From the NCBI RefSeq assembly GCF_003096275.1, contig NZ_QENQ01000001.1, forward strand, positions 667,478 through 731,477: a stretch of 64,000 bases of DNA. The letters run 5' to 3'. Position numbers and translations under genes: made by a program. This DNA is from Sphingomonas pokkalii. GTDB taxonomy: Bacteria; Pseudomonadota; Alphaproteobacteria; Sphingomonadales; Sphingomonadaceae. This document shows, in pieces, positions 16,866 to 26,001 of this stretch (positions are counted from its first letter, which is position 1; each line of letters begins with the position of its first letter). Below the pieces are notes generated by a model, which was not told where the DNA came from, ran no database searches, and saw only the letters and a list, made by a program, of their open reading frames with translations.

Positions 16866-17420
16866 ATGAAATCGCTATTCGTTGCCATCGCGTGCTGCCT
16901 GTCTGTCGTTGGCCTGCCGGCGCGCGCGCAAGGTCAGCAGCAGAGCGATGTTGCCAAGCAGATCCTGAACACGCCGGCGCCGGAGAGCTTCGCCGTATAT
17001 GGCCTCGCAACCAAGCCGGCGGTGGTGAAGGACAAGAGCGTGCAGGGCGGCCGTGCCCTGCGTGTCGCGATACCGGCAGCATCGGACCAGCCCTGGACGG
17101 TCGGCCTTACCTCGAGCGTCAACCAGCCGATCAAAAAGGGCGACAAGCTGGTGATCGCGGTGTGGGTCCGCGCGTCGACCTTGCCGGAGGGGGCTGCGAG
17201 CGCCAGGATCGCCGGGATCCAGCTCGGCCTGTCGAAGGAGCCTTATACCCCGGTGTTCAAGGGCGAGGCCGAGGCAACCGGCGAATGGAAAATGGTCCAT
17301 GCCAGCGGGGTTGCCGATCGCGATTATGCGGCGGGCGCCCTCAACATCTCGCTCCAGCTCGCCACGGCCAAGCAGGTGTTCGATATCGGGCCGATCCTGC
17401 TGCTCGATCTGAACAAGTGA
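16866..17420 (+). CDS. Secreted carbohydrate-binding-module-like protein
   Basis: A 184-residue protein with a signal peptide (residues 1-20, ending PARA). The mature part looks like a single beta-sandwich of the CBM4/9 type found beside xylanases: GRALRVAIPAASDQPWTVGL, KGDKLVIAVWVRAS, GEWKMVHASGVADRDYAAGA and LNISLQLATAKQVFDIGPIL. No catalytic domain is attached. GGAGGGG just upstream supports the ATG. The likely role is binding of a polysaccharide in the periplasm or outside, but no glycoside hydrolase gene is adjacent. A promoter-like TTGACA element and a bidirectional hairpin flank it, so it is probably transcribed alone. Confidence 0.65.
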   Translation: MKSLFVAIACCLSVVGLPARAQGQQQSDVAKQILNTPAPESFAVYGLATKPAVVKDKSVQGGRALRVAIPAASDQPWTVGLTSSVNQPIKKGDKLVIAVWVRASTLPEGAASARIAGIQLGLSKEPYTPVFKGEAEATGEWKMVHASGVADRDYAAGALNISLQLATAKQVFDIGPILLLDLNK

Positions 17421-17425
17421 TTCGG

Positions 17426-17460
17426 CACCGCCGTCCGGGCATCAGGCGCGGACGGCGGTG
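17426..17460. terminator. Bidirectional hairpin between the CBM-like gene and ubiG
   Basis: A perfect 12-base stem, CACCGCCGTCCG (17426-17437) with CGGACGGCGGTG (17449-17460), and an 11-base loop. The right arm is inside the last codons of ubiG, so the 3' end of ubiG coding sequence doubles as half of the hairpin. It could terminate both convergent transcripts. Confidence 0.5.
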
Positions 17461-18173
17461 ACCAGATAATTGAGCGCATCCTGCGCGCCGACGACGAAGC
17501 CACGGGTGGGCGAGAAGGTCAGGCCCTGGCGGTCGATCACCTTCAGGCCGGCATCGGCCAGCAGCGCCTCCAGTTCCTCGGGCTTGAGGAAGCGGCGCCA
17601 GTCATGCGTACCCTTGGGGATCGCGCCGGTGCCCTCGGCCAGCGTGATCATCGCCAGGCGCGAAAGTGGGGTGCGGTTGGGGGTGGAAAGCACCATCAGC
17701 CCGCCATCGGCCAGCGCCCCGGCCAACCCGCGCACGAAGGCGGCGGGATCGCTGACATGCTCGATCACCTCCATCGAGGTGACGAGGTCGAACTGGCGGC
17801 CGGCCAGATCCTCGATGCCGCCATGGATATAGTCGATCGGCAGCCCGGATTGTTCGGCGTGCGCCCGCGCCGCGCCGATATTCTCGCCCGCCGCGTCCAC
17901 GCCGGTCACCCGCGCGCCGAGCCGGGCGAGCGGTTCGCACAAGAGGCCGGCGCCACAGCCCACGTCGATCGCGGTCTTGCCGGTCAGCGGCATGAAATCG
18001 GCCGAATCGCCCGACCAGTGCGCGTCGATCGCGCGGCGGATATAGCCCAGCCGCGCAGGATTCAGCCTGTGGAGCATGGCGGAGGAGCCCTTAGGATTCC
18101 ACCAATCGGTCGCCAGACGACCGAAATGTTCCGCTTCACGGGGGTCAATCGTAGCTATTGTTGCGTTCGGCAT
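17442..18173 (-). CDS. ubiG: Ubiquinone O-methyltransferase UbiG
   Basis: A 243-residue SAM-dependent methyltransferase for the two O-methylation steps of ubiquinone synthesis. The N-terminal block EAEHFGRLATDWWNPKGSSA and LNPARLGYIRR are characteristic of UbiG. Motif I is IDVGCGAGLLCEPLARLGA, followed by VTGVDAAGENIGAARAHA; motif II/post region VTSMEVIEHVSDPAAFV is intact. It is divergent from lysC with 58 bases between starts, so the two promoters share that region. ubiG and coq7 (35406) are both ubiquinone genes but unlinked here. Confidence 0.95.
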   Translation of the reverse strand: MPNATIATIDPREAEHFGRLATDWWNPKGSSAMLHRLNPARLGYIRRAIDAHWSGDSADFMPLTGKTAIDVGCGAGLLCEPLARLGARVTGVDAAGENIGAARAHAEQSGLPIDYIHGGIEDLAGRQFDLVTSMEVIEHVSDPAAFVRGLAGALADGGLMVLSTPNRTPLSRLAMITLAEGTGAIPKGTHDWRRFLKPEELEALLADAGLKVIDRQGLTFSPTRGFVVGAQDALNYLVTAVRA

Positions 18174-18231
18174 CGCTGGCTCCTATCAGGCACGCCCATC
18201 TCTCCCAAGGGCAGGAAACAAGCAACCAGCC

Positions 18232-19503
18232 ATGGCGCGTATCGTAATGAAGTTCGGCGGCACATCGATGGCCGGGATCGAGCGTATCCGCAGCGTCGCC
18301 GCCCGCGTCAAACGCGAGTGGGAGGCGGGCAACCAGGTCGCGGTGGTCGTATCGGCGATGGCGGGCGAGACCGATCGGCTGGTCGGCTTCTGCCGCGAGG
18401 CCTCGTCGCTCTATGACCCCAAGGAATATGACGTCGTCGTCTCCGCCGGCGAGCAGATCACCAGCGGCCTGCTGGCGATCGCGCTGCAGGCGATCGGCGT
18501 GCCGGCGCGCTCCTGGCTCGGCTGGCAGCTGCCGGTGCAGACCTCGGACGCCTTCGCCAAGGCACGCATCGAGGATATCGGCACCGACGCGCTGCTCGCC
18601 AGCATGAACGCGGGCGAAGTCGCGGTCGTGCCGGGCTTCCAGGGCGTGCACAAGGGCCGGATCACCACGCTCGGCCGCGGCGGATCGGATACCTCGGCGG
18701 TGGCGTTGGCGGCGGCGGTGAAGGCCGATCGCTGCGACATCTACACCGATGTCGACGGGGTCTACACCACCGATCCGCGCATCGTGCCCCGCGCACGCAA
18801 GCTGAAGCGCGTGACCTATGAGGAAATGCTCGAACTCGCCAGCGTCGGCGCCAAGGTGCTCCAGACCCGTTCGGTCGGCCTGGCGATGAAGGAAGGGGTT
18901 CGCGTGCAGGTGCTCTCGTCCTTCACAGGCGACGACGCGCCGATGGCAGATACATTGCCCGGGACGATGATCGTGGGCGAAGAGGAGATTCAGGACGTGG
19001 AACGCCAGCTCATCACCGGCATCGCGCACGACAAGAACGAGGCCAAGATCACCCTGACCGCGGTGCCGGACAAGCCCGGCGCGGTGGCATCGATCTTCAC
19101 CCCGCTCGCCGATGCCAGCATCAACGTGGACATGATCATCCAGAACATCGCGCACCAGAGCGCCGGCAGCGCCAGCGCGACCGACGTGACGTTCACGGTA
19201 CCGGCGGCCGACCTGGCCCGTTCGATCGAAATCCTCAACCAGGCCCGCGGCGCGATCGGCTTCAGCGAGATCAGCCACGATACCCGCGTGGCGAAGGTAT
19301 CGGTGGTCGGCGTGGGGATGCGCAGCCATGCGGGCGTCGCGGCGACGATGTTCCAGACGCTGGGCGCGCGCGGCATCAATATCCAGGCGATCACCACGTC
19401 CGAGATCAAGGTCTCGGTGCTGATCGAAGAGGATTACACCGAACTCGCGGTGCGCGTGCTGCACACCGCCTACGGGCTGGACGCGGACGAAGTCGCGGCC
19501 TGA
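18232..19503 (+). CDS. lysC: Aspartate kinase
   Basis: A 423-residue aspartokinase making aspartyl phosphate, the entry step to lysine, threonine, methionine and diaminopimelate. The N-terminal KFGGTSMAG, the TTLGRGGSDTSAVALAAAVK nucleotide/aspartate block and DVDGVYTTDPR identify the kinase domain (residues 1-240). Two ACT regulatory domains follow (starting near NEAKITLTAVPDKPGAVAS and KVSVVGVGMRSHAGVAA), so feedback control by lysine and/or threonine is expected. The start was chosen at the ATG of MARIVMKFGG. The gene is divergent from ubiG. In alphaproteobacteria lysC often lies beside ubiG and ptsP, as here. Confidence 0.95.
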   Translation: MARIVMKFGGTSMAGIERIRSVAARVKREWEAGNQVAVVVSAMAGETDRLVGFCREASSLYDPKEYDVVVSAGEQITSGLLAIALQAIGVPARSWLGWQLPVQTSDAFAKARIEDIGTDALLASMNAGEVAVVPGFQGVHKGRITTLGRGGSDTSAVALAAAVKADRCDIYTDVDGVYTTDPRIVPRARKLKRVTYEEMLELASVGAKVLQTRSVGLAMKEGVRVQVLSSFTGDDAPMADTLPGTMIVGEEEIQDVERQLITGIAHDKNEAKITLTAVPDKPGAVASIFTPLADASINVDMIIQNIAHQSAGSASATDVTFTVPAADLARSIEILNQARGAIGFSEISHDTRVAKVSVVGVGMRSHAGVAATMFQTLGARGINIQAITTSEIKVSVLIEEDYTELAVRVLHTAYGLDADEVAA

Positions 19504-19548
19504 CGGAGGGCCTTGCGGAAAGGCGGGTCGCACGGCTAGGCGCGGATC

Positions 19549-20580
19549 ATGACGGATACCCTGACGATCGGCGCCGAGCGCCTGGCCCGCCGCATGGCGC
19601 GCGGTTGCGAATTCCTGGGCAGCGAGGTGGCGATCCTTGCCGGCGCGATGTCGTGGGTCTCGGAGCGCAATCTTGTTTCCGCGATTTCCAATGCGGGTGG
19701 TTTCGGCGTGATCGCGTGCGGCGCGATGAGCCCGGACCTGCTCGACGCCGAGATCGCCGCCACCAAGGCGCTGACCGATAAGCCTTTCGGCGTGAACCTG
19801 ATCACCATGCACCCGCAGCTGTTCGATCTGATCGCGGTGTGCGCCAAGCATGGCGTCGGCCATGTCGTGCTGGCGGGCGGACTGCCGCCGGCGGGCAGCC
19901 TGGATGCGATCAAGGGCAATGGCGCCAAGTTGATCTGCTTCGCCCCCGCGCTCAGCCTCGCCAAGAAGCTGATCCGCTCGGGCGTCGATGCGCTCGTCGT
20001 GGAGGGCATGGAAGCCGGCGGCCATATCGGCCCGGTTTCGACCAGCGTGCTCGCGCAGGAGATCCTGCCCGAAATCGCCGAGCAGGTGCCTGTCTTCGTA
20101 GCGGGCGGGATCGGCCGCGGCGAGGCGATCGCCGGCTATCTCGATATGGGCGCGGCGGGCGTGCAGCTCGGCACCCGCTTCGCGGCATCGACCGAGAGCA
20201 TCGCCCATCCGAATTTCAAGAAGGCGTTCATCCGCGCCTCCGCCCGCGATGCGATCGCCAGCGTGCAGATCGATCCGCGCCTGCCGGTGATACCGGTGCG
20301 GGCGCTCAAGAACGCCGGCAGCGACGCCTTCACCGCCAAGCAGCGCGAAGTGGCGCAGGCGCTGGACGAAGGCGCGATCGCCATGGGCGAGGCGCAGCTG
20401 CAGATCGAGCATTATTGGGCCGGCGCGCTGCGCCGCGCGGTGATCGACGGCGATGTCGAGCATGGCAGCCTGATGGCCGGCCAGTCGGTGGGCATGGTTA
20501 CCAAGGAAGAGCCGGTGGCGGACATCATCGCCGCGCTCGTCGCCGAAGCGGCGCACGCGTTGGAAAAGCGCACCGCCTGA
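19549..20580 (+). CDS. NAD(P)H-dependent flavin oxidoreductase, nitronate monooxygenase-like
   Basis: A 343-residue TIM-barrel flavoprotein of the nitronate monooxygenase/2-nitropropane dioxygenase family. FMN-binding segments are visible: AGAMSWVSERNLVSAISNAG at the N-terminus, ALVVEGMEAGGHIG, VFVAGGIGRGEAIAG and GAAGVQLGTRFAAS. Members oxidise alkyl nitronates or act as NADH:quinone or enoyl reductases (FabK is related), so the substrate is not certain. It lies 45 bases after lysC and 79 bases before ptsP on the same strand. A G/C hairpin followed by TTTT lies just after the stop and may separate it from ptsP. Confidence 0.83.
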   Translation: MTDTLTIGAERLARRMARGCEFLGSEVAILAGAMSWVSERNLVSAISNAGGFGVIACGAMSPDLLDAEIAATKALTDKPFGVNLITMHPQLFDLIAVCAKHGVGHVVLAGGLPPAGSLDAIKGNGAKLICFAPALSLAKKLIRSGVDALVVEGMEAGGHIGPVSTSVLAQEILPEIAEQVPVFVAGGIGRGEAIAGYLDMGAAGVQLGTRFAASTESIAHPNFKKAFIRASARDAIASVQIDPRLPVIPVRALKNAGSDAFTAKQREVAQALDEGAIAMGEAQLQIEHYWAGALRRAVIDGDVEHGSLMAGQSVGMVTKEEPVADIIAALVAEAAHALEKRTA

Positions 20581-20592
20581 CGGCTACCAGGC

Positions 20593-20610
20593 GCCCCGGG
20601 GGGCAGTTTT
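20593..20610 (+). terminator. Possible intrinsic terminator after the flavin oxidoreductase gene
   Basis: A short G/C stem (GCCCC with GGGGGC) followed within two bases by TTTT, 12 bases after the stop. The stem is only about five to six pairs with almost no loop, so it is a weak candidate. Confidence 0.35.
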
Positions 20611-20659
20611 GCTGCACACCCGGTTGGCGCGGCCGGGCACAATCTGATAGCGCTGACAC

Positions 20660-22936
20660 ATGGCCTTGACCGCAGCCGCCTCCGCCCGGGAAATCCTCAC
20701 CCGCCTTCACGATCTGATGGCGAAGCGGCTGCCGGCGCAGTCCAAGCTCAATGCCGTCGTCAACATCATCGGCGAGGCGCTGCACAGCGAGGTCTGTTCG
20801 ATCTATCTGCTGCGCGAAGGCGTGCTGGAGCTGTTCGCCACGCGCGGGCTGAAGCAGGAGGCGGTGCACGTCACCAAGCTGGGGCTGGGCGAAGGGCTGG
20901 TCGGCACCATCGCCGCCAATGTCGAGACGCTGAACCTCGACGAGGCCACCAGCCACCCCAATTTCGTCCATAATCCGGAGACGGGCGAAGAGCGTTTCCA
21001 CAGCTTCGCCGGCGTGCCGATCATCCGGCGCGAGCGGGCGGTGGGCGTGCTGGCGGTGCAGCATGTCGATCCCCGGCGCTATGCCGATATCGAGATCGAG
21101 GCGCTGCAGACCGTGGCGATGGTCCTGTCCGAGCTGATCGCCAATGCCGAGCTGATCGATGTGGCGGGCGGAACCTCCACGCGGCTCCAGCCGACTAGCG
21201 CCAGCAGCGTGCGGGGGTTCCCGCTGGTGGAAGGCATGGCGCGCGGCGTGGCCGTGTTCCACCAGCCGCGCATCGTGATCGAGCATACGGTGGCCGAGGA
21301 TATCGAGGCCGAGCGCCACCGGGTCTATGCCGCGTTCGACAAGATGCGCGACCAGATCGAGCGCATGACCAGCCAGGCCGAGTTCGGCAGCGGCGGCGAG
21401 CATGAGGAGATCCTCGCCACCTACAAGATGTTCGCCTATGACGAAGGCTGGAGCCGTCGCATCAACGAGGCGATCGATTCCGGCCTGACCGCCGAGGCGG
21501 CGATCGAGCGGGTGCAGCAGCGTACCCGGATGCGGATGCGCGAGATCGACGATCCGTTGCTCAGCGATCGGATGCACGATCTGGAGGATCTTTCCAACCG
21601 GCTGCTGCGCATCGTTTCCGGCCAGCTGGGCACCGCCGCGCAACTGGGACTTCGGCAGGATTCGATCCTGATCGCGCGCAATCTGGGGCCGGCCGAGCTG
21701 CTGGAATATGATCGCCGGCGGCTGAAGGGCGTGGTGCTGGAGGAAGGATCGCTGACCGCGCACGTCACCATCGTCGCACGGGCGATGGGCGTGCCGGTGC
21801 TGGGCCGGGTGCGCGACGTGCGGCGCGAAGTGGCCGAGGGCGATTTCCTGCTGCTCGACGTGGGCGAGGAGAGCCTGTTCGTGCGGCCGACCCTGGCCAT
21901 CGAGGAGGCGTTCGAGGCGAAGCTGTCGCTCAGCCAGAAGCGCCGCGCCGTATTCGCGCAGCTCCGCAACGAAGCGCCGGTGACGCGCGACGGCCACCGC
22001 GTGACCGTGATGGTCAATGCCGGCCTGCGCGACGACGTGGCTGCGCTGGACCTGACCGGTGCCGACGGCATCGGCCTGTTCCGCACCGAGTTCCAGTTCC
22101 TGGTTTCGGCGACGCTGCCGCAGCGGGAGGAGCAGCGTCGGCTCTATCGCGACGTGCTGGAAGCCGCAGGGGATAGGCCGGTCATCTTCCGCACCGTCGA
22201 TATCGGCGGCGACAAGGCGTTGCCTTATCTCCACCACGATGCGGAGGGGGAAGAGGAAAATCCGGCGATGGGCTGGCGCGCACTGCGGCTGGCGCTCGAT
22301 CGCGATGGCCTGATGAAGGCGCAGGCACGCGCGTTGATCGAAGCGGGTGCGGGCCGCACGCTCAACGTGATGTTCCCGATGGTTTCCGAACCTTGGGAGT
22401 TTGATGAGGCGCGGGCGCTGTTCGAGGCGCAGCGCGCTTGGCTCGCGGCGCGGGGGCGCAAGCTGCCCAATGTCATCCGCTATGGCGCGATGCTGGAGGT
22501 GCCGGCGCTGGCCGAGGTGCTGGACCAGCTGTTGCCCCGGCTCGACTTCCTGTCGATCGGCACCAACGATCTGACGCAGTTCCTGTTCGCCGCCGATCGC
22601 GCACACCCCAAGCTGGCGCTGCGCTACGACTGGTTGAGTCCGGCGATCCTGCGCTTCCTTCGGCGGGTGAGTGAGCAGGCGCGCGCGGCGGAGGTGCCGG
22701 TGGCGGTGTGCGGCGAGATGGGCGGCCGGCCGCTGGAGGCGCTGGCGCTGATCGGCCTGGGCATCGATCGGCTTTCGATTACGCCCGCGGCCGTGGGGCC
22801 GATCAAGGCAATGCTGCGTTCTCTCGATCGTGGCGCCGCGATGGCAGCGGTGCAGGGGATGCTCGATCGGCCCGAACGGTCCGTTCGTACGATGCTGGGC
22901 GAATGGGCCGAGGCGCAGGGCGTCGAACTGGCCTGA
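20660..22936 (+). CDS. ptsP: Phosphoenolpyruvate-protein phosphotransferase PtsP (EI-Ntr)
   Basis: A 758-residue enzyme I of the nitrogen-related phosphotransfer system. An N-terminal GAF domain (about residues 15-160) is followed by an enzyme I module. The phosphorylated histidine is His368 in LTAHVTIVARAMGVPVLG; the PEP-binding barrel shows DGIGLFRTEFQFL, MFPMVSEPWEFDEA, and the catalytic Cys684 in VAVCGEMGGRP. EI-Ntr autophosphorylates from PEP and passes phosphate to NPr and EIIA-Ntr, regulating metabolism, potassium and envelope functions, with the GAF domain sensing glutamine in characterised cases. The partner genes ptsO and ptsN are not in this window. Confidence 0.95.
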   Translation: MALTAAASAREILTRLHDLMAKRLPAQSKLNAVVNIIGEALHSEVCSIYLLREGVLELFATRGLKQEAVHVTKLGLGEGLVGTIAANVETLNLDEATSHPNFVHNPETGEERFHSFAGVPIIRRERAVGVLAVQHVDPRRYADIEIEALQTVAMVLSELIANAELIDVAGGTSTRLQPTSASSVRGFPLVEGMARGVAVFHQPRIVIEHTVAEDIEAERHRVYAAFDKMRDQIERMTSQAEFGSGGEHEEILATYKMFAYDEGWSRRINEAIDSGLTAEAAIERVQQRTRMRMREIDDPLLSDRMHDLEDLSNRLLRIVSGQLGTAAQLGLRQDSILIARNLGPAELLEYDRRRLKGVVLEEGSLTAHVTIVARAMGVPVLGRVRDVRREVAEGDFLLLDVGEESLFVRPTLAIEEAFEAKLSLSQKRRAVFAQLRNEAPVTRDGHRVTVMVNAGLRDDVAALDLTGADGIGLFRTEFQFLVSATLPQREEQRRLYRDVLEAAGDRPVIFRTVDIGGDKALPYLHHDAEGEEENPAMGWRALRLALDRDGLMKAQARALIEAGAGRTLNVMFPMVSEPWEFDEARALFEAQRAWLAARGRKLPNVIRYGAMLEVPALAEVLDQLLPRLDFLSIGTNDLTQFLFAADRAHPKLALRYDWLSPAILRFLRRVSEQARAAEVPVAVCGEMGGRPLEALALIGLGIDRLSITPAAVGPIKAMLRSLDRGAAMAAVQGMLDRPERSVRTMLGEWAEAQGVELA

Positions 22937-23051
22937 TCGATCGGCGGAATCATTTCGCCGCGACGTTGACAGCGGCCTCACCGAGGGGGCATCCCCTGCC
23001 CGAGACAAGGCGAGCGGCACAAGGGGTCCAACTCGTTCGCCGGAGGACAGA

Positions 23052-23996
23052 ATGCAAGGCGATATGCCCGACGAAACCACGCCATCCACCACGCGGCCGG
23101 GCGATCGTCTTCGCGCCGCACGCGAGGCGCAGGGGCTCGACCTTGCGGAAGTCGCCGCACGCACCCGCATTCCGCAGCGCCATCTCGAGGCGATCGAGCA
23201 GGGCACCTATGCCGGTCTGCCGTCGATCACCTATGCTACCGGTTTTGCCAAGGCCTATGCCCGTGCCGTCGGGGCCGACGAAGTGTCGATCGCCCATGAC
23301 GTGCGCGAGGAAGTGGGCGGGCAGGAACGCGCCGCGCCGAAGCCCGAATATCCACTGCAGGAGCCGCAGCGTACCGCGCCAAGCGGGCTGGCCTGGTTCG
23401 GCGTAATCGTCGCGGTGGTGATCGTGCTGGGAATCGGCATCTGGTATGGCACCAACCTGTTCCGTGGCGGATCGCCCGGCGACGGCCTGGTGCAGGAACT
23501 GGCGCCGACGCCGACCCCCAGCGCGGCGGCTGCAGCCCCCACGCCGACGCCGAGCACGCCGGCGGTGGAGCATGTGACGCTGGTTGCGCGTGGACCCGCC
23601 TGGATCCGGGTTACCGACGCCGCCGGCAACCGGCTTGCGGAGAAGGAACTTGCCGCCGGCGAACGCTATGAGGTGCCCGACGATGCCGTGCAGCCCCGGC
23701 TGCGCACCGGCCGGCCGGACCAACTGCAGGTGCTGATCAACGGCAGCGAAGTGGCGCCGCTCGGCACCAAGGTGGAAACGGTGGAAGCAGAGGTCAGCTC
23801 GGCTGCCCTGCGTGCGCGCGGCCAGTCCGCAGCGCCCACGCCGGCAGCGCCCGCCGCTGCGCCGGCGGCCGGCACCACGCCACCGCGATCGCAGCGCCGG
23901 CTGGGGCCACGCGCGCCCGACAGCGTGGATTATTCGGCCGGTCCCGCCCCGGCTACCAGCACGCCCAGCCCCGCAGGGAACGTTCCCAACCCCTGA
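23052..23996 (+). CDS. RodZ-like helix-turn-helix membrane protein (DUF4115)
   Basis: A 314-residue bitopic protein. A Cro/C1-like HTH domain occupies residues ~17-80 (GDRLRAAREAQGLDLAEVAA, RTRIPQRHLEAIEQG), a membrane helix lies near 110-130 (WFGVIVAVVIVLGIGIWYG), and a periplasmic DUF4115 domain follows a Pro/Thr/Ala linker. A second Pro/Ala-rich tail ends the protein. This is the RodZ architecture, which links MreB to the elongation machinery, although the HTH in RodZ binds MreB rather than DNA. The start has GGAGG five to six bases upstream. It is followed by cpoB, an order common in alphaproteobacteria. Some shorter relatives are transcription regulators. Confidence 0.8.
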   Translation: MQGDMPDETTPSTTRPGDRLRAAREAQGLDLAEVAARTRIPQRHLEAIEQGTYAGLPSITYATGFAKAYARAVGADEVSIAHDVREEVGGQERAAPKPEYPLQEPQRTAPSGLAWFGVIVAVVIVLGIGIWYGTNLFRGGSPGDGLVQELAPTPTPSAAAAAPTPTPSTPAVEHVTLVARGPAWIRVTDAAGNRLAEKELAAGERYEVPDDAVQPRLRTGRPDQLQVLINGSEVAPLGTKVETVEAEVSSAALRARGQSAAPTPAAPAAAPAAGTTPPRSQRRLGPRAPDSVDYSAGPAPATSTPSPAGNVPNP

Positions 23997-24075
23997 GGGA
24001 CTGGCGCTCGGTCCCGTCGCTTGGCTATAGCGGCGGCGCGCCCTTTGCCGGGCAATGTTCCAGGGATTATTTGAC

Positions 24076-24993
24076 ATGCGTATCGCACTGGCAGCAGCAC
24101 TGGCCTTCGCGGCCTTCGGCTTCAACGGCACGGCCCAGGCGCAAGCCCAGGGCGGCATCGACCAGCGGGTCGATCGGCTGGAGCGCGAGATGCGCGCCGT
24201 GCAGCGCAAGGTGTTTCCCGGTGGCGCCGGGGCGACCGTGGAGCCCCAGATCACGCCCCAGGTCGATACGACCGCCCCCGGCGTGCCGGCCACCAACCCG
24301 CTGGCGGATCTCACCCAGCGGGTGGCGGCGCTGGAAGGACAGATCCAGACGCTGACGGGCCAGGTGGAGCAGAATCAGTATCGCGTTCGCCAGCTGGAGG
24401 AAGCGTTCGGCGCCTACAAGGCGGCCACCGACGGTCGGCTGAAGGCGCTGGAAACACCGCCGGTCCAGGCCGATGCAGCGCCCACCGATGCTGATGTCGC
24501 AGCCGCCGGGGATCCGGCGCCGCGCCCCGCCGCCGCGGCGGCGAAGCCCAGCGCCGATCGCGCCGCCAAGGTGGCCGCGGTGGAACGGCCGAACAGCGGC
24601 GATGCGGCCGAAGACCTGTACCTCTACGGATTCCGGCTCTGGCAGGCGAAGCTCTATCCCGAGGCCCGCAAGGCGCTGGAACAGGTCACGACCAAATATG
24701 CGAGCAGCAAGCGCGCCAGCTATGCCCGCAACCTGATCGGCCGCGCCTATCTGGACGATAATGCGCCGAGCCTGGCCGCTGTCGCCTTCTACGACAATTA
24801 CAAGAAGGACCCGAACGGCGAGCGTGCACCGGACAGCCTCTATTATCTGGCGCAGGCGCTGGTGAAGCTGAACAAGCCGGCGGGCGAGGTCTGCAAGGTC
24901 TATGAAGAGCTGACCAAGGTCTATGGCGATCAGCTCTCGGCCGAAATGAAGGCGGGCGTCGCCAAGGGCCGTGCCGATCAGCGCTGCAAGTGA
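24076..24993 (+). CDS. cpoB: Tol-Pal system-associated protein CpoB (YbgF)
   Basis: A 305-residue periplasmic protein. A signal peptide (residues 1-24, ending AQAQA) is followed by two short coiled-coil segments (QRVDRLEREMRAVQRKVF; LTQRVAALEGQIQTLTGQVE), a Pro/Ala-rich linker, then a C-terminal TPR region (DLYLYGFRLWQAKLYPEARK, ALEQVTTKYASSKRASYARN, YYLAQALVKLNK). This matches CpoB, which coordinates outer-membrane constriction by Tol-Pal with peptidoglycan synthesis. The start was taken at the ATG that begins the signal peptide. Other tol-pal genes are not adjacent. The stop overlaps the tilS start region by 23 bases. Confidence 0.88.
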   Translation: MRIALAAALAFAAFGFNGTAQAQAQGGIDQRVDRLEREMRAVQRKVFPGGAGATVEPQITPQVDTTAPGVPATNPLADLTQRVAALEGQIQTLTGQVEQNQYRVRQLEEAFGAYKAATDGRLKALETPPVQADAAPTDADVAAAGDPAPRPAAAAAKPSADRAAKVAAVERPNSGDAAEDLYLYGFRLWQAKLYPEARKALEQVTTKYASSKRASYARNLIGRAYLDDNAPSLAAVAFYDNYKKDPNGERAPDSLYYLAQALVKLNKPAGEVCKVYEELTKVYGDQLSAEMKAGVAKGRADQRCK

Positions 24994-25987
24994 CGCACCG
25001 CTGACCGGCGCGATCGCCGGCGCGGATATCGCCCGGTTCCGGGCGGATTGGGTGGCGCTCGCGGGCGAAGTGCCTGGCCCGGCAAGTATGATCGGTCTTG
25101 CCGTATCGGGGGGCGGGGACAGTCTTGCGCTGCTGCTGCTCGCAGCCGCGGCATTTCCCGATGCAGTGATCGCCGCCACCGTCGATCATGGTTTGCGCCC
25201 CGAATCAGCCGAGGAAGCGGCGGAGGTCGGGGCCCTGTGCACGCGCATCGGCGTGCCCCATGAGGTGCTTCGGCCGCCGCCCGAAAGCTTTGCGCGCGGC
25301 AATGTGCAGGATCGTGCGCGGGCAGCCCGCTATCGCTGCCTTGCCGATTGGGCGGCGGCGGCCGGTGCGCGCTGGGTTGCCATTGCGCACCAACAGGACG
25401 ACCTTGCCGAAAGCTTCCTGATGCGGGCGCGGCGCGGTGCCGGCCTCTCCGGGCTGGCGGCAATGCTGCCGGCACGCAGGCTTGGGCCGGAGCGCGGAGC
25501 GGCGCTGCTGGTCCGCCCGTTGCTCGCCTGGTCGCGTGCGGAACTGGCGGCCTGCGTGGCCGCGGCGGGGATCGTGCCGGTGGAGGATCCGTCGAACAGC
25601 CACCCGCGATATGATCGCAGCCGGATGCGGGCGCTGCTGGCCGCCACCCCCGAACTGCCGGCCGCCCGGCTGGCGCGGGCCGCCGGCAATCTGCGCGATG
25701 CGGAAACCGCGCTCGGCTGGGTAGTGGACCGCGAATGGCGGGCGCGGGCCGAGCTCGCCGAGAGCGCTGCCCTGCTCGACATGGCGGGCCTGCCGCGCGA
25801 GCTTGTCCGTCGCCTGGCGGCGCGCGCGATCGCATCGCTTGGAAGCGGGGCGCCACCGCGCGGTTCCGGGCTTGACCGCCTGATCGCGGCGGTGGATGCC
25901 GGGGAGGTGGCGACGCTCTCGGGAGTCGTGGTGCGTCCGGGGCAGCGTTGGCACTTTGCGCCCGCGCCGCCGCGCCGATCACGGTGA
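24971..25987 (+). CDS. tilS: tRNA(Ile)-lysidine synthase
   Basis: A 338-residue enzyme that puts lysidine at the wobble position of tRNA-Ile2 so that it reads AUA. The PP-loop SGGGDS is at residues 46-51, followed by VDHGLRPESAEEAAEV and the tRNA-recognising block RAARYRCLADWAAAAGARWV plus AIAHQQDDLAESFLMR. It is much shorter than E. coli TilS (about 430 residues) because the C-terminal domain is reduced, as in many alphaproteobacteria. The start codon is GTG, 23 bases inside cpoB; no later ATG before the PP-loop would keep the N-terminal helix. It is followed by ftsH after 69 bases. Confidence 0.92.
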   Translation: MPISAASDAPLTGAIAGADIARFRADWVALAGEVPGPASMIGLAVSGGGDSLALLLLAAAAFPDAVIAATVDHGLRPESAEEAAEVGALCTRIGVPHEVLRPPPESFARGNVQDRARAARYRCLADWAAAAGARWVAIAHQQDDLAESFLMRARRGAGLSGLAAMLPARRLGPERGAALLVRPLLAWSRAELAACVAAAGIVPVEDPSNSHPRYDRSRMRALLAATPELPAARLARAAGNLRDAETALGWVVDREWRARAELAESAALLDMAGLPRELVRRLAARAIASLGSGAPPRGSGLDRLIAAVDAGEVATLSGVVVRPGQRWHFAPAPPRRSR

Positions 25988-26001
25988 TCGACGTTGTTCC
26001 A

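Noticed and set aside
18145..20556. An 803-residue open frame antisense to lysC and the flavin oxidoreductase gene
   Set aside because: No recognisable domain, Arg/His-rich composition, and it would oppose two intact genes.
20640..20659. A TAGCGCT-containing site before ptsP as a third LacI-type operator
   Set aside because: Only the TAGCGCT core matches; the flank ends CTGACA instead of CTACCA, so it is likely chance.
20525..23206. An 893-residue open frame antisense to ptsP
   Set aside because: In GC-rich DNA the antisense frame stays open by codon bias. The product is His/Arg/Gln-rich with no domain, and the + strand has an intact ptsP.
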